A stretch of DNA of 64,000 bases from Candidatus Thorarchaeota archaeon (GTDB lineage: Archaea > Asgardarchaeota > Thorarchaeia > Thorarchaeales > Thorarchaeaceae), in the NCBI GenBank assembly GCA_008080745.1, contig SHMX01000006.1, positions 62,001 through 126,000 on the forward strand. Direction: 5' to 3'. The notes under the pieces were generated by a model, which was not told where the DNA came from, ran no database searches, and saw only the letters and a program-made list of their open reading frames with translations. Positions 52,771-62,609 of the stretch are shown piece after piece. Both the position numbers and the translations under genes were made by a program. How positions within the stretch are numbered: position 1 is the first letter of the stretch; every line of letters starts with the position of its first letter.

Positions 52771-52789
52771 AGCTCCAAAGGATGGAGCT
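52771..52789 (-). terminator. Hairpin between convergent genes, terminator of ppdK
   Basis: AGCTCC (52771-52776) pairs with GGAGCT (52784-52789). On the minus strand it is followed by a T-rich tract (TTCTTTTTTATTTTTC), as expected for the ppdK transcript, which stops at 52798. It can also serve the plus-strand gene that ends at 52763. Confidence 0.55.
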
Positions 52790-52797
52790 ATCTAGTT

Positions 52798-55566
52798 CTA
52801 CGTCATCGTGCTTGCTTCTTTAATAGCCGCCTGAGCTGCAGCTAATCGAGCTATTGGAAGTCTGTAGGGTGAACAAGACACATAATCAAGACCAATCTCA
52901 TAGAAGAACTCGACAGATCGGGCATCTCCACCATGTTCTCCACAGATTCCTAATTTAATATCTGGCCGAGTCTTTCGACCCCGCTCAATAGCAATCTGCA
53001 TTAACTGACCAATTCCACGTTTGTCAATGCTCACAAATGGGTCGTTCCGTAAGATATGACCATCCAGATACATTGGTAGGAATGTTTCGATATCGTCTCG
53101 GCTGAATCCAAAGCCCATCTGACTAAGATCATTAGTACCAAACGAGAAGAATTCAGCAGTCTGAGCCATATCACCAGCTCGCATACATGCTCTTGGTATC
53201 TCTATCATAGTTCCAAGCATGAAGTGGACCTCTTCGCCGGTTTCTTCCTTGAATTTCTCGTAGACCTTGTCAACTCGCATCTTCATGTGTTTTAGTTCGG
53301 CAGACCCCACTGTAACCGGAATCATAATCTCCAACTGAACATCCTTTCCCTCATTCTTTAGTTCAGCTGCTGCTTCGAGTATTGAACGTACTTGCATCTC
53401 ATAGACTTCAGGATTAGTTATCCCTAACCGAACACCTCTATGGCCCATCATTGGGTTATTCTCACGGAGTGCTTCACCACGTCTTCGAACCTCATCAAGT
53501 GGTATATCCAGAGCGTGAGCAAGTCGTTCCTGACCAATCTTGCTCTGGGGAACAAACTCATGGAGGGGCGGATCAAGTAATCTAATTGTTACTGGCTTTC
53601 CAGCCATGACCTCCAAGGTTGCTTTGATATCCTTCTTCACATAAGGTGAGAGCTCTTTTAGAGCATCGGTTCTTTCTGCTTTGGTAGCGCTCATTATCAT
53701 TTTTCGAAGGAGAAATAGTGGTTCATCCGAACCCTCACCGTAGAACATATGCTCTGTTCGAAATAGACCGATACCCTCTGCACCAAATTCTAATGCTTGT
53801 ATAGCATCTTCTGGAGTTTCAGCATTCGCTCTAACACCCATCTTTCGATATTTATCTACCAAGTCCATGAATTCCTGAAGGCGTGGATTCTTAGTAGAAT
53901 CAATCATAGGCAATTCGCCTTCGTAGACGTTACCTAGTGTGCCATTAAGGGTAATTGTTGTACCTTCTTCGTATACTTTGCCATCAATCACCATCTTCTT
54001 CTGATATGGATCGACTTCAATTTCAGAAGCTCCTACAATACAACATTTGCCCCAACCTCTGGTAACAAGTGCTGCATGGCTAGTCATACCACCACGAGCA
54101 GTAAGAATACCATTCGCCGCACGCATTCCCTCGATATCTTCTGGGCTGGTTTCTTCGCGTATAAGAATGACTTTTTTGCCTTCGTTATTCCATTTTACTG
54201 CATCTTCAGATGTGAATACAATTTGACCCACTGCACCACCAGGACCAGCTGGTAAGCCTTTAGCAATTGCTTGTTTTTCCTTTTCTGCTTCGGGATCTAG
54301 GATAGGATAGAGCAGCTGACTCAATTGACTTGGAGCCAATCTGAGTACAGTGGTTGACTCGTCTATGAGTCCCTCATCAAGCATATCGAGGGCAATGTTC
54401 AAGGCTGCTGTTGCAGTTCTCTTTCCAACTCGATGTTGTACCAAAAAGAGTTTATCCTGTTCGATTGTAAACTCAAGATCCACCATATCCTTACTATAAC
54501 CCTCTAACTTGTCTTTTATCTCTCTAAGCTCTTGGTAGAGTTTAGGCATCTTCTCTTCCAAAGTTGGTAGATGCTTATTCTGTTCATTTTTGGATTCTTC
54601 ATTCATTGGATTTGGAGTTCGTATTCCTGCAACGACATCCTCGCCCTGGGCATTAAAGAGACATTCACCATAGAATTTGTTCTCACCAGTAGCTGGATCT
54701 CTAGTAAAAGCAACACCTGTTGCAGATTCTTCACCCATGTTGCCAAAGACCATTGACTGAACGGTACAAGCAGTACCCCACTTATCAGGAATGTTTTCTA
54801 TTCGGCGATAAGCAACTGCGCGATTGCCACCCCAGCTCTTGAATACTGCGCCTACTGCACCCCACAGTTGTTCATATGGATCGTCAGGAAATTCCTTACC
54901 CAGAGTTTCTTTAATTCGAACTTTGAATTCCTGTATCAGTTCTTTCAGGGTCTCGACAGACAAGTCAGTGTCTAATACTGCACCTGTGTCTCTCTTTCGC
55001 TTGCTCAGAATCCATTCTAGTTGTTGTCTGATACCCTTACCCTCCTCAGGTTGGATGCCTTCGGCTTTTTCCATGACAACATCACTATACATCATGATTA
55101 ATCGTCTATATGTATCGTACACGAACCATTCATTGTTTGTAATTTCAATTAACCCAGGTAGAGTTTTAGTCGTGAGACCTACATTTAGCACGGTCTCCAT
55201 CATACCTGGCATACTCATTCTAGCTCCTGAACGAGTGGAAACAAGTAGCGGATTTTCAGGATCGCCAAATTTTTTGCCCATTATTTCTTCGATATATTTC
55301 AAGGCATCCTTGGCTTGTGTCTTGACCTCCTCAGGAATCCCACCCTCTTCAAGATAGATGTTACATACATCTGTAGCAATCGTAAAACCTGGAGGTACAG
55401 GAAGGCCGAGTAGTGTGGCACTTGCTAGGGCTGCTCCTTTTCCACCGAGCTCATTTTTCATTTTACCAGTGCCATCTGCTTTTCCTGCTCCGAATTTGTA
55501 AACATATTTTGTCAATCTAGTTGCGCTCCTATTCGCATCATTTGAGCCTGCCTCTTGTTTTTCCAA
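52798..55566 (-). CDS. ppdK: Pyruvate, phosphate dikinase
   Basis: 922 residues, a full-length PPDK. The N-terminal ATP-grasp domain is seen in ELGGKGAALASATLLGLPVP and LLVSTRSGARMSMPGMMETV. The phosphohistidine domain carries the catalytic His in GGMTSHAALVTRGWGK, and the C-terminal PEP/pyruvate barrel shows EGIGLFRTEHMF, GHRGVRLG and the end SFGTNDLSQM with CGEHGGD. It interconverts pyruvate, ATP and phosphate with PEP, AMP and diphosphate, and would serve either gluconeogenic PEP formation or glycolytic ATP gain. It is monocistronic, between two paralogous secreted-protein genes, and ends in a hairpin. Confidence 0.95.
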   Translation of the reverse strand: MEKQEAGSNDANRSATRLTKYVYKFGAGKADGTGKMKNELGGKGAALASATLLGLPVPPGFTIATDVCNIYLEEGGIPEEVKTQAKDALKYIEEIMGKKFGDPENPLLVSTRSGARMSMPGMMETVLNVGLTTKTLPGLIEITNNEWFVYDTYRRLIMMYSDVVMEKAEGIQPEEGKGIRQQLEWILSKRKRDTGAVLDTDLSVETLKELIQEFKVRIKETLGKEFPDDPYEQLWGAVGAVFKSWGGNRAVAYRRIENIPDKWGTACTVQSMVFGNMGEESATGVAFTRDPATGENKFYGECLFNAQGEDVVAGIRTPNPMNEESKNEQNKHLPTLEEKMPKLYQELREIKDKLEGYSKDMVDLEFTIEQDKLFLVQHRVGKRTATAALNIALDMLDEGLIDESTTVLRLAPSQLSQLLYPILDPEAEKEKQAIAKGLPAGPGGAVGQIVFTSEDAVKWNNEGKKVILIREETSPEDIEGMRAANGILTARGGMTSHAALVTRGWGKCCIVGASEIEVDPYQKKMVIDGKVYEEGTTITLNGTLGNVYEGELPMIDSTKNPRLQEFMDLVDKYRKMGVRANAETPEDAIQALEFGAEGIGLFRTEHMFYGEGSDEPLFLLRKMIMSATKAERTDALKELSPYVKKDIKATLEVMAGKPVTIRLLDPPLHEFVPQSKIGQERLAHALDIPLDEVRRRGEALRENNPMMGHRGVRLGITNPEVYEMQVRSILEAAAELKNEGKDVQLEIMIPVTVGSAELKHMKMRVDKVYEKFKEETGEEVHFMLGTMIEIPRACMRAGDMAQTAEFFSFGTNDLSQMGFGFSRDDIETFLPMYLDGHILRNDPFVSIDKRGIGQLMQIAIERGRKTRPDIKLGICGEHGGDARSVEFFYEIGLDYVSCSPYRLPIARLAAAQAAIKEASTMT

Positions 55567-55719
55567 AGGAACTTTCTAACGTATGTGAAGCAGACACTTC
55601 AAGTAAAGATGATTGCACTTTTCCATTAAAAGGGGTTTCATGTAGACATAGAACACATTATTTACAGAATTGGGAATCGTTTAAATCCAAAAAAGCAGAT
55701 AGTAAAAAGGGAGTACGAA

Positions 55720-57243
55720 TTGACATCGAGAGAACTGACAATAATTCTTGTAGGCATACTAGTTGGTTCGATACTATTTACTTATTCCCCAACGAACAAT
55801 CAAGTTATCCATTACACTCTCAAACCTGACGAATCAACCGTGCTCACAGATACACCCGAAGGACTCTTGAAATGGTCAAGCTATGAAATATCTACACGAG
55901 AACCAGTTTATGATAATAGCACTATTGTAGGAGATCATATTACTCTACATTCTTCACCGACTCCACCAGATGGAAGAATTATCGATAGTGTCGAACTGAA
56001 GGTTCCCAAAGAGATATTTCATAATTCTACCTACGACTTGGTTATTCCAGATCCGGACTTTGATCCTTTTGGAGCGGTATTTTCTCGATATGACTCAAAC
56101 TTTCAATGGGTAGTTATTCAAGATATAGCAATTGGTTGTACTGTTCAAGTTAAAGCTACATTTTCAAATGAAGATGTTGATGTAATGGTATGGCACGGAG
56201 GACAGAATCCTGACAGGTATTCATATGATAACAACATCATAAGTGGTCAAATGGCATCGCAGAATAATCCTGAGATAGGACAAGTTGAATGGTTCTTTCC
56301 AAATCGGACGATGATTTTGGCAATCTTTGATTTCACTGAAGAAATGGGAAATGTCACAGTAGAGATTACTAGCATAGAAGAAAGCCTAGTGTCTGGTACA
56401 GATAGTATCACCTATGAGACCTATTATTTTGAAACCAACAGAACTGTCAATCTTACCATATCATATTCGTTAGATAATGGAAGTCACTATCTCTATGATT
56501 TCAAAAATATTACTTTTCAGAATTTCTTTTCTCCAAAAATTACTGATTTACAAATAACAAATAACGATGCTGTATTTACGTTTGCATGGAGCATTCAAGA
56601 TAGAAATGCCTATGAGTTCCACACTTCAGATGTCTTCCTTTCTTCAGATGACGGTAAAACATTTTTGCGCATATCTTCAAATTTGAATGAATCTGAATTT
56701 ACATTTGATATGACTGGATTCTTGAATAGGGAGTATTATCTAAAGGTTATAGTGACTGATTCAAGTGGTCTTTCTGGAGAAAAAGTGGACATGTTTTCTT
56801 TATCTCCACCAGTCAATCCGCTCCTATTAGGTGTTGAACCCGTGGAAGATATGGTTATTGAATTGGGGTCCGTTGGAAATGTAATAACTTGGAATTTGGA
56901 TATTGAAGGTAATGCAATTTGTCAGTACAGAATTGTCGTAGACTCCGTTCAAGTAATTCAAAGTACCTGTTATGATGGAACTATTCAGTTCAATCTTGAT
57001 AGTCTACCAGTAGGGACCCATGATGTCAATCTAGATGTATGGATGTCGGAAGTGAGACATAGTGATACAGTTGTAGTGATTGTTGTAGAATCTGGAGTTC
57101 CAATATGGTTGCTTGTGAGTTTGGGATTGACTTTATTTGGAATAACCATCATGGGTATATTTCTATACAAAATTACAGATGCAAAGAAAAAGCGCTTGGG
57201 TAAATGGAGTTTAGAAGATTTGCTTGAAGAGAAAACCAACTAA
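55720..57243 (+). CDS. Secreted beta-sandwich protein with C-terminal anchor, paralog 2
   Basis: 507 residues (TTG or GTG-type start near 55720) with an N-terminal hydrophobic segment (IILVGILVGSILFTY). It parallels the protein at 51237-52763: a TWS/KWSS opening, GDHITLHS, a central WVVIQD ... FSNEDVDVMVWHG, TMILAIFDF, a conserved QNFFSPKI linker (QNFFAPQV in the paralog), DRN-containing Ig-like domains and a C-terminal transmembrane helix (IWLLVSLGLTLFGITIMGIF) with a basic tail. It is divergent from ppdK. Function unknown; external location is inferred from the topology. Confidence 0.68.
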   Translation: MTSRELTIILVGILVGSILFTYSPTNNQVIHYTLKPDESTVLTDTPEGLLKWSSYEISTREPVYDNSTIVGDHITLHSSPTPPDGRIIDSVELKVPKEIFHNSTYDLVIPDPDFDPFGAVFSRYDSNFQWVVIQDIAIGCTVQVKATFSNEDVDVMVWHGGQNPDRYSYDNNIISGQMASQNNPEIGQVEWFFPNRTMILAIFDFTEEMGNVTVEITSIEESLVSGTDSITYETYYFETNRTVNLTISYSLDNGSHYLYDFKNITFQNFFSPKITDLQITNNDAVFTFAWSIQDRNAYEFHTSDVFLSSDDGKTFLRISSNLNESEFTFDMTGFLNREYYLKVIVTDSSGLSGEKVDMFSLSPPVNPLLLGVEPVEDMVIELGSVGNVITWNLDIEGNAICQYRIVVDSVQVIQSTCYDGTIQFNLDSLPVGTHDVNLDVWMSEVRHSDTVVVIVVESGVPIWLLVSLGLTLFGITIMGIFLYKITDAKKKRLGKWSLEDLLEEKTN

Positions 57244-57355
57244 GTAGAATCTAGCTTTTGCATTATTCAGTTAGCAATACTTCCTACTAGCATATACAAA
57301 ACGGCAACTTATTAGGGAAATCACACCCCTCTTGGAAATTACCAGAGGGATATCC

Positions 57356-58825
57356 ATGATTGATCTAACTCGCAATGAAGAACAATTGGCAAGAACTGTG
57401 AAAAGATGCAGAGAGCGAAATATTGTCATTCCCACTTTTGAACAACTCAAGAATCCCGAGCTTATTCCAGACCAAATCAAAGAAGAATTGAAGAAGATAG
57501 ACCTTTGGGCCGTCGAACCCCAGAACCTGTTCAGAATAACATGGAAGAATGAGCCACAAGATAGTGGTGGGCTATTTCGAGAGATACCTAACTACATGGA
57601 GATTCCCCAAGAGCTCACTGGAATTGAGGCACGAGTTATTGCATTAGTAGGAAAATGGTTTCCCACAGGTGCTCATAAAGTAGGGGCGACCTTCGGTTGT
57701 CTGGTCCCGCCTCTGGTCACAGGACAATTCGATCCAACCACACACAAAGCTGTTTGGCCAAGTACTGGCAATTACTGCAGAGGTGGTGCCTATGATGCAA
57801 CTCTTCTAGCATGTGAGAGCATAGCAATTCTGCCTGAGGAGATGTCCCAAGAACGATTTGATTGGCTCAAGACCGTTGCAGGAGAAATAATAGCTACTCC
57901 CGGCAGCGAGAGTAATGTCAAAGAGATCTATGACAAGGTCTGGGAACTAAGACGGGAACGTGATGATATCTTTGTATTCAACCAATTCAGCGAGTTTGGT
58001 AATTATTTGTTTCATTATGATGTTACAGGTGCTGCAATGGAGGAAGTTCTAGAGAAAGAGCTGGGAAACGATTGTTATCAGGGAGTATGTCTTACTACCG
58101 GATCAGCAGGAACAATAGCTTGCGGGGATTACATGAAACAACTATATCCAGCATCTAAGATTGCTGCTGGAGAGGCTCTGCAATGTCCCACTTTATTGTT
58201 GAATGGATACGGGGCACATAGAATTGAAGGGATTGGAGATAAGCATGTACCTTGGATACATAATACACGCAACACTGACATGGTGATAGCGATTGATGAT
58301 AATGATTCCATGGCCTTGATGAGACTGTTCAATGAACCTGCTGGAAGACACTATCTAACTGAAGAAATTGGGATTCCGGGAGAGTTTATTTCACAACTTG
58401 ACCTCCTTGGAATATCTAGTATTGCAAATCTACTAATGTGTATAAAATTTGCAAAATATTACGAATTAACCTCTGATGATGTTATTCTTACGGTCTTCAC
58501 TGACTCTATGGAAATGTACGATTCTCGATTGAGAGAGGCAAGAGCTAAACATGGAGAATATACGCGAGAAAATGCCATTCGTGACTTCCACCTGCATCTG
58601 AAAGGAATGAAAATCGATGCATTGATGGAGATGGGTTATTACGATAGAAAACGAATCCACCACCTGAAATATTTCACGTGGATTGAGCAACAACAATTCG
58701 AACTTGATGAGCTGAACAGGCAGTGGTATGATTATGATGAATACTGGTCAAGCATCCAAGCCATAACCCCAGAGATTGACGAACAGATAACCAAGTTCAA
58801 TCAAGCAGTAGGTCTTCTTAAGTAA
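57356..58825 (+). CDS. PLP-dependent fold-type-II enzyme (cysteine synthase/TrpB-like)
   Basis: 489 residues from ATG 57356, with GAGGGA at good spacing; a TTG at 57332 is the alternative. The Schiff-base lysine is in WFPTGAHKVGATFG (around residue 100), STGNYCRGGAYDATLLAC corresponds to the substrate loop, and TTGSAGTIACGDYM to the phosphate-binding region. The order is that of cysteine synthase or tryptophan synthase beta relatives, but the protein is longer, has an extra C-terminal segment of about 80 residues and matches neither family well. It is a PLP lyase or synthase of unknown substrate. The LRR paralog gene follows directly. Confidence 0.7.
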   Translation: MIDLTRNEEQLARTVKRCRERNIVIPTFEQLKNPELIPDQIKEELKKIDLWAVEPQNLFRITWKNEPQDSGGLFREIPNYMEIPQELTGIEARVIALVGKWFPTGAHKVGATFGCLVPPLVTGQFDPTTHKAVWPSTGNYCRGGAYDATLLACESIAILPEEMSQERFDWLKTVAGEIIATPGSESNVKEIYDKVWELRRERDDIFVFNQFSEFGNYLFHYDVTGAAMEEVLEKELGNDCYQGVCLTTGSAGTIACGDYMKQLYPASKIAAGEALQCPTLLLNGYGAHRIEGIGDKHVPWIHNTRNTDMVIAIDDNDSMALMRLFNEPAGRHYLTEEIGIPGEFISQLDLLGISSIANLLMCIKFAKYYELTSDDVILTVFTDSMEMYDSRLREARAKHGEYTRENAIRDFHLHLKGMKIDALMEMGYYDRKRIHHLKYFTWIEQQQFELDELNRQWYDYDEYWSSIQAITPEIDEQITKFNQAVGLLK

Positions 58826-58840
58826 TTGAAAAGCAAAGAG

Positions 58841-59998
58841 ATGAACAAGATGGAGTCCTCAAAATCACTTGTTAGGATTCCTTATTCTGGAAATCTTGGA
58901 AAACAAGTTGAAGAAGTCTCTGAAGATGCTATGAAAATTGATCTCTATCTCCGTACAATTTCATCTATTGACCTACAAGAAGTATCCAGAATGAAACAAC
59001 TCGAATGTCTTGATCTATCCTATAACCGTCTGGAAGAAGTAGACTTGAGTGGACTGTCAGGTTGCATCAAACTACGTGAAGTGCGATTGCAGCACAACGG
59101 TCTTATTTCAGTAAACCTTTGGCCTTTGATATTTTCAGAGAACCCATTCTATATTGACATATCAAATAATGAAATTGATTTCATAGACCTCACTCCCGTG
59201 TTTCATTGGAAGGCAGTACTTACTGATCCAGGTCTTCATGTCCAATTCGATCCGTGTTTGAAATACATTCCACAGATTCTTAGTAGAAGTATGATTGATG
59301 AAAGAACGAAGTTCAAAGAACCCTTGGCAATAGTGGGTTTCAATGACTATCAAAAGGTCATTGAAGAGCAAGGCTGGAAATACGTTGTAGACAGGATAAA
59401 TCGGGTCTTTGAGAAAATTCAATCTAATGATTGGTTTGCATTCCAGAGAGGAGTCATGGAGGGGCTGGGGATGGGAGAGATTGCTTGCTATGACGGAAAT
59501 CCCATGGATATCTTAGAGAACGGTCTTGAAATTGACTCATTTGAAGATGCCAGATATACCATCTACTCTGAAGCAGTCAGCCTAATAGATAGACAGATTG
59601 AATCTAGCGGGCCCACAACATTTCTAGACATTGAACGTATGCTGAAGACCGAAGCCTGTACCTTAGTGCCGAAGATTGTAGACCGGAGAATAAATGAGAT
59701 TGAGAACACAATCGTACCTCAGACAAATGATAGAGTTCTCTTGATGCCTTTATGGATTACATCAATTGGTTATAGTATTCTATCAGCGATGAAACTTGGA
59801 TTACGAACGAATCCAAAAGTTGTACAACAAATTAGAAAGCACATTGCAAAGCTTGGTCAAAACATCACTATTGCTCGAAATGTCGCTACTGAGAATCCCT
59901 ATGGGGTAGCATGTAGTAGGTCATATCGTAGACACATTGCTCAGATGGTGCAGCATAACCAGCCATCGCCCCAATACATTAGTTCACGGAAACTGTGA
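58841..59998 (+). CDS. Leucine-rich-repeat protein, paralog of the 5.7 kb gene
   Basis: About 385 residues; ATG 58841 is used, with a TTG at 58826 directly after the previous stop as alternative. Only four LRRs are present (LECLDLSYNRLEEVDLSGL and LREVRLQHN), against about twelve in the homolog at 5716-7425. The remaining 270 residues match that protein's C-terminal domain: DWFAFQRGVMEGLGMG, TTFLDIERML, EIENTIVP and YSILSAMKLGLR. Two proteins with variable LRR number and a constant domain suggest that the C-terminal unit is the conserved functional part. It may be cotranscribed with the PLP enzyme. Confidence 0.75.
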   Translation: MNKMESSKSLVRIPYSGNLGKQVEEVSEDAMKIDLYLRTISSIDLQEVSRMKQLECLDLSYNRLEEVDLSGLSGCIKLREVRLQHNGLISVNLWPLIFSENPFYIDISNNEIDFIDLTPVFHWKAVLTDPGLHVQFDPCLKYIPQILSRSMIDERTKFKEPLAIVGFNDYQKVIEEQGWKYVVDRINRVFEKIQSNDWFAFQRGVMEGLGMGEIACYDGNPMDILENGLEIDSFEDARYTIYSEAVSLIDRQIESSGPTTFLDIERMLKTEACTLVPKIVDRRINEIENTIVPQTNDRVLLMPLWITSIGYSILSAMKLGLRTNPKVVQQIRKHIAKLGQNITIARNVATENPYGVACSRSYRRHIAQMVQHNQPSPQYISSRKL

Positions 59999-60065
59999 AA
60001 AAATATTGGTACAAAATGAAGATATACAGCATCCTTTTCTGTAAACAGTTCTACTACATATTGCA

Positions 60066-61004
60066 ATGATATCAAAAACAGCTAAAGTGCAGCCATATAA
60101 ATCAGAAGACGCAGATATAGATACTCTGGTCAGTTTTCTAAGAAGAGTTGCTAAACTGCTTGACGATATATTTGAGCCTTCAACTATCATCCAAGACGAT
60201 TCTACCGAATCAGAGCCATACGATTATGTAGAGAGGACCTATAAACTTGGCAGTGAAGATGCGCATTTTGCAATCCTTCATAGAATGGAATTTGAAGCCA
60301 AGTATGGCGGTCATGCTGTTGACATTGTAAGAGTTGCTTGTGAAGGTCTTGTTGATGATCAATCGGTTAGTATAGAAGTGGCAAGAAGATATAGTCAACC
60401 AAGATATGCTGAAATCACCCTCCGTTGCTCTGATGGGGAAAAAGCGGAAAAAATATTGAGGCTCTTCAAAGAAGAATTCGATGCCAGATCACAGCTCGAT
60501 GAAAAGGACATCAAATCCCATCTCACCAGTGCTCTTATAGCAATAAAGAGAAGAGCTTGGAGCGGAGCAGAGGCTCAGGCAAAAATCGTCTTAGATTATG
60601 ATCCTTCTAATGTAGAGGCGCTGTTCTATCTTGGGATTGCTAGAGCTGCTCAAGGAGATCTTCAACGGGCAGAGGAAATCCTCACAGATGTTATAGATAG
60701 AGATCCCAGTAATTATGATGCTTACTATAATCTCGGTCTTGTCTACAAAAATACAGAAAGAGTCGATGAAGCTATCAAACTTTATGAAAAGGGATTGTGC
60801 ATAAACCCAGACAACCATGCACTCCAATTTCAATTAGCACGGGCTCATGAGGAGGCAGGAAATAAAGAACAGGCATTGTTCTATTATCGCGAAGCACTCC
60901 GAACCAGTCCTAATCCAGATGGAGCTTTTCATTTTACTGGTATGGATTTCACGGACTACACAAAGGAAGCAATTGAAAGACTGGAGAAAGAACTCGCAGT
61001 CTAA
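60066..61004 (+). CDS. TPR protein with unknown N-terminal domain
   Basis: 312 residues. Residues about 1-150 form an alpha/beta region without a recognised family (DTLVSFLRRVAKLLDDIF; YAEITLRCSDGEKAEKILRL). Residues about 160-300 contain four tetratricopeptide repeats: AEAQAKIVLDYDPSNVEAL, AEEILTDVIDRDPSNYDAYY, AIKLYEKGLCINPDNHALQ and ALFYYREALRTSPNPDGAF. TPRs mediate protein contacts. There is no signal peptide, so it is cytosolic. It ends 5 nt before the stop of the convergent synthetase gene. Confidence 0.78.
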   Translation: MISKTAKVQPYKSEDADIDTLVSFLRRVAKLLDDIFEPSTIIQDDSTESEPYDYVERTYKLGSEDAHFAILHRMEFEAKYGGHAVDIVRVACEGLVDDQSVSIEVARRYSQPRYAEITLRCSDGEKAEKILRLFKEEFDARSQLDEKDIKSHLTSALIAIKRRAWSGAEAQAKIVLDYDPSNVEALFYLGIARAAQGDLQRAEEILTDVIDRDPSNYDAYYNLGLVYKNTERVDEAIKLYEKGLCINPDNHALQFQLARAHEEAGNKEQALFYYREALRTSPNPDGAFHFTGMDFTDYTKEAIERLEKELAV

Positions 61005-61009
61005 TAATA

Positions 61010-62446
61010 TCACATGTTACTTCTTCTTTCTCGGACTTCGTAGTAATCACAGACCTTTGAGAGAGCTGTTACCGCTTCCTGCATGTTTCTAAATACAGGA
61101 AGTTTCTTCTCAACAAATATGTCCCAGGCTTCTTTTCTTGCCTGAGGATATGCAATATCCGGCACAGCAACAAGAACGGGTTTCTCATGTCGAATGCTCA
61201 CTTCTCTAGCAGCTTCTGCCATTGCACGCCAGAAATCAACGACAACATCAGCAGCACCCATTATTGTAGCAACCTGATGAATATGATGAACATCAGCCTC
61301 AAAAATCAATGAATCAAAGTTAGGTTCCGCCCCAACCAGTCTAAGAACTTCAGCAGTGGTCTGATCGGAGTAGTAATCCGCTGCAAGATCGATTGGATTT
61401 TTGAGTGAAGTTCCCACGTCACGAATCAAAGGATCAAGTTTCTCTAGGGTGTCAGTGGAAGTGGTAGGTACTTTGAGACCTGCCCCTACACACATATCAG
61501 TGTAGATGACACTAGTTCCTCCACTAATTGCAACCATACCAATATTTCTTGACTTCGGTTTCGGGGAAAGTGAGAATACACTCAGAGTAGCCACCAGCTC
61601 TTCAAGAGTGGTTACTGTAGGGACATTAGCCTGTCTGAAGGCAGCAGACCATATATCTTGGCTACCCGCTAATGCACCAGTATGGGATGAAACTGCTCTT
61701 GAACCCTCGACAGAACGGCCTCCTTTGAGAACCACAACAGGTTTCTTCTTAGCCAAGACCTTCATCTCAGTAAGCAATTCACTACCAGATTCCACACCTT
61801 CGATGTACGCACCGATAACTTTTGTTTCATCATCATCTTGGAAATAACGAATAAGCTCTGGTGGTTTGATATCCACTGAATTGCCAAAACTGAATAGCTT
61901 GCTAAACCCAACTCCAGATTCTGCACCAGCAGTGTAGGTGCTAATAGCAACACCGCCAGATTGGGAGATGAAACCAACATCACCCATTCTTTTGATAATA
62001 GTTGGGGCAAAAGCAAAGCCGAGTCGAGGATAACATAAACCCATGCAATTGGGCCCAAACACTCTCATTGGAATGCCTTCAACTAGCTCTTTGAACTTGC
62101 GTTCCTCTTCTTTACCATCAGGTGTACCTAGTTCAGAGTATCCGCTAGTGAATACTGTTGCACCCTTTGCCCCTTTATCAGCAACCTGTTTGAGAACAGG
62201 CAAGACAACTTTTCGAGGAACAGCAACTATGGCATAGTCTATCTTATCGGGTATATCGTCGATGTCAGCATAGATCTTATGGCCTAATACTTCTCCTTCT
62301 CTTTTTGAAACTAACCAGACCTTTAGATCATGTGGCCATTGTAACATTGAGTGAACCCAGTAATAGCCCAGTTTCATTGAAACCCCAATGATAGCAACTG
62401 ATTGGATATCAAGCATCTCAGCAATGGATGGTTTTCTAACTGTCAT
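61010..62446 (-). CDS. Acyl-CoA synthetase (ADP-forming) alpha-type, CoA-binding
   Basis: 478 residues from ATG 62446 (MTVRKPSIAEML); the frame extends upstream without support. It has the CoA-binding Rossmann domain (SVAIIGVSMKLGYYW), ligase-CoA domains (FGPNCMGLCYP, GFISQSGGVAISTY) and the phosphohistidine motif SHTGALAGS. This is the alpha-subunit layout of ADP-forming acetyl-/acyl-CoA synthetases, which make ATP from acyl-CoA in archaea. The ATP-grasp beta part is absent here and not adjacent, so a separate beta subunit must exist elsewhere, or the protein has another CoA-ligase role. Confidence 0.85.
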   Translation of the reverse strand: MTVRKPSIAEMLDIQSVAIIGVSMKLGYYWVHSMLQWPHDLKVWLVSKREGEVLGHKIYADIDDIPDKIDYAIVAVPRKVVLPVLKQVADKGAKGATVFTSGYSELGTPDGKEEERKFKELVEGIPMRVFGPNCMGLCYPRLGFAFAPTIIKRMGDVGFISQSGGVAISTYTAGAESGVGFSKLFSFGNSVDIKPPELIRYFQDDDETKVIGAYIEGVESGSELLTEMKVLAKKKPVVVLKGGRSVEGSRAVSSHTGALAGSQDIWSAAFRQANVPTVTTLEELVATLSVFSLSPKPKSRNIGMVAISGGTSVIYTDMCVGAGLKVPTTSTDTLEKLDPLIRDVGTSLKNPIDLAADYYSDQTTAEVLRLVGAEPNFDSLIFEADVHHIHQVATIMGAADVVVDFWRAMAEAAREVSIRHEKPVLVAVPDIAYPQARKEAWDIFVEKKLPVFRNMQEAVTALSKVCDYYEVRERRSNM

Positions 62447-62609
62447 CGATAAGACCTTACCGTGATGTGGGAGTCCTGTAATGCGGGATTTAAGAGTACC
62501 TGATTGGTAAAGCTTTGAATTCCAAAAATGTGTAATCAAACGAATGAATAATGAGAAAAGGTTTTCTTTGAGAAAATCATCCTATGGTATAGAAACAGAG
62601 GAAATGTAA

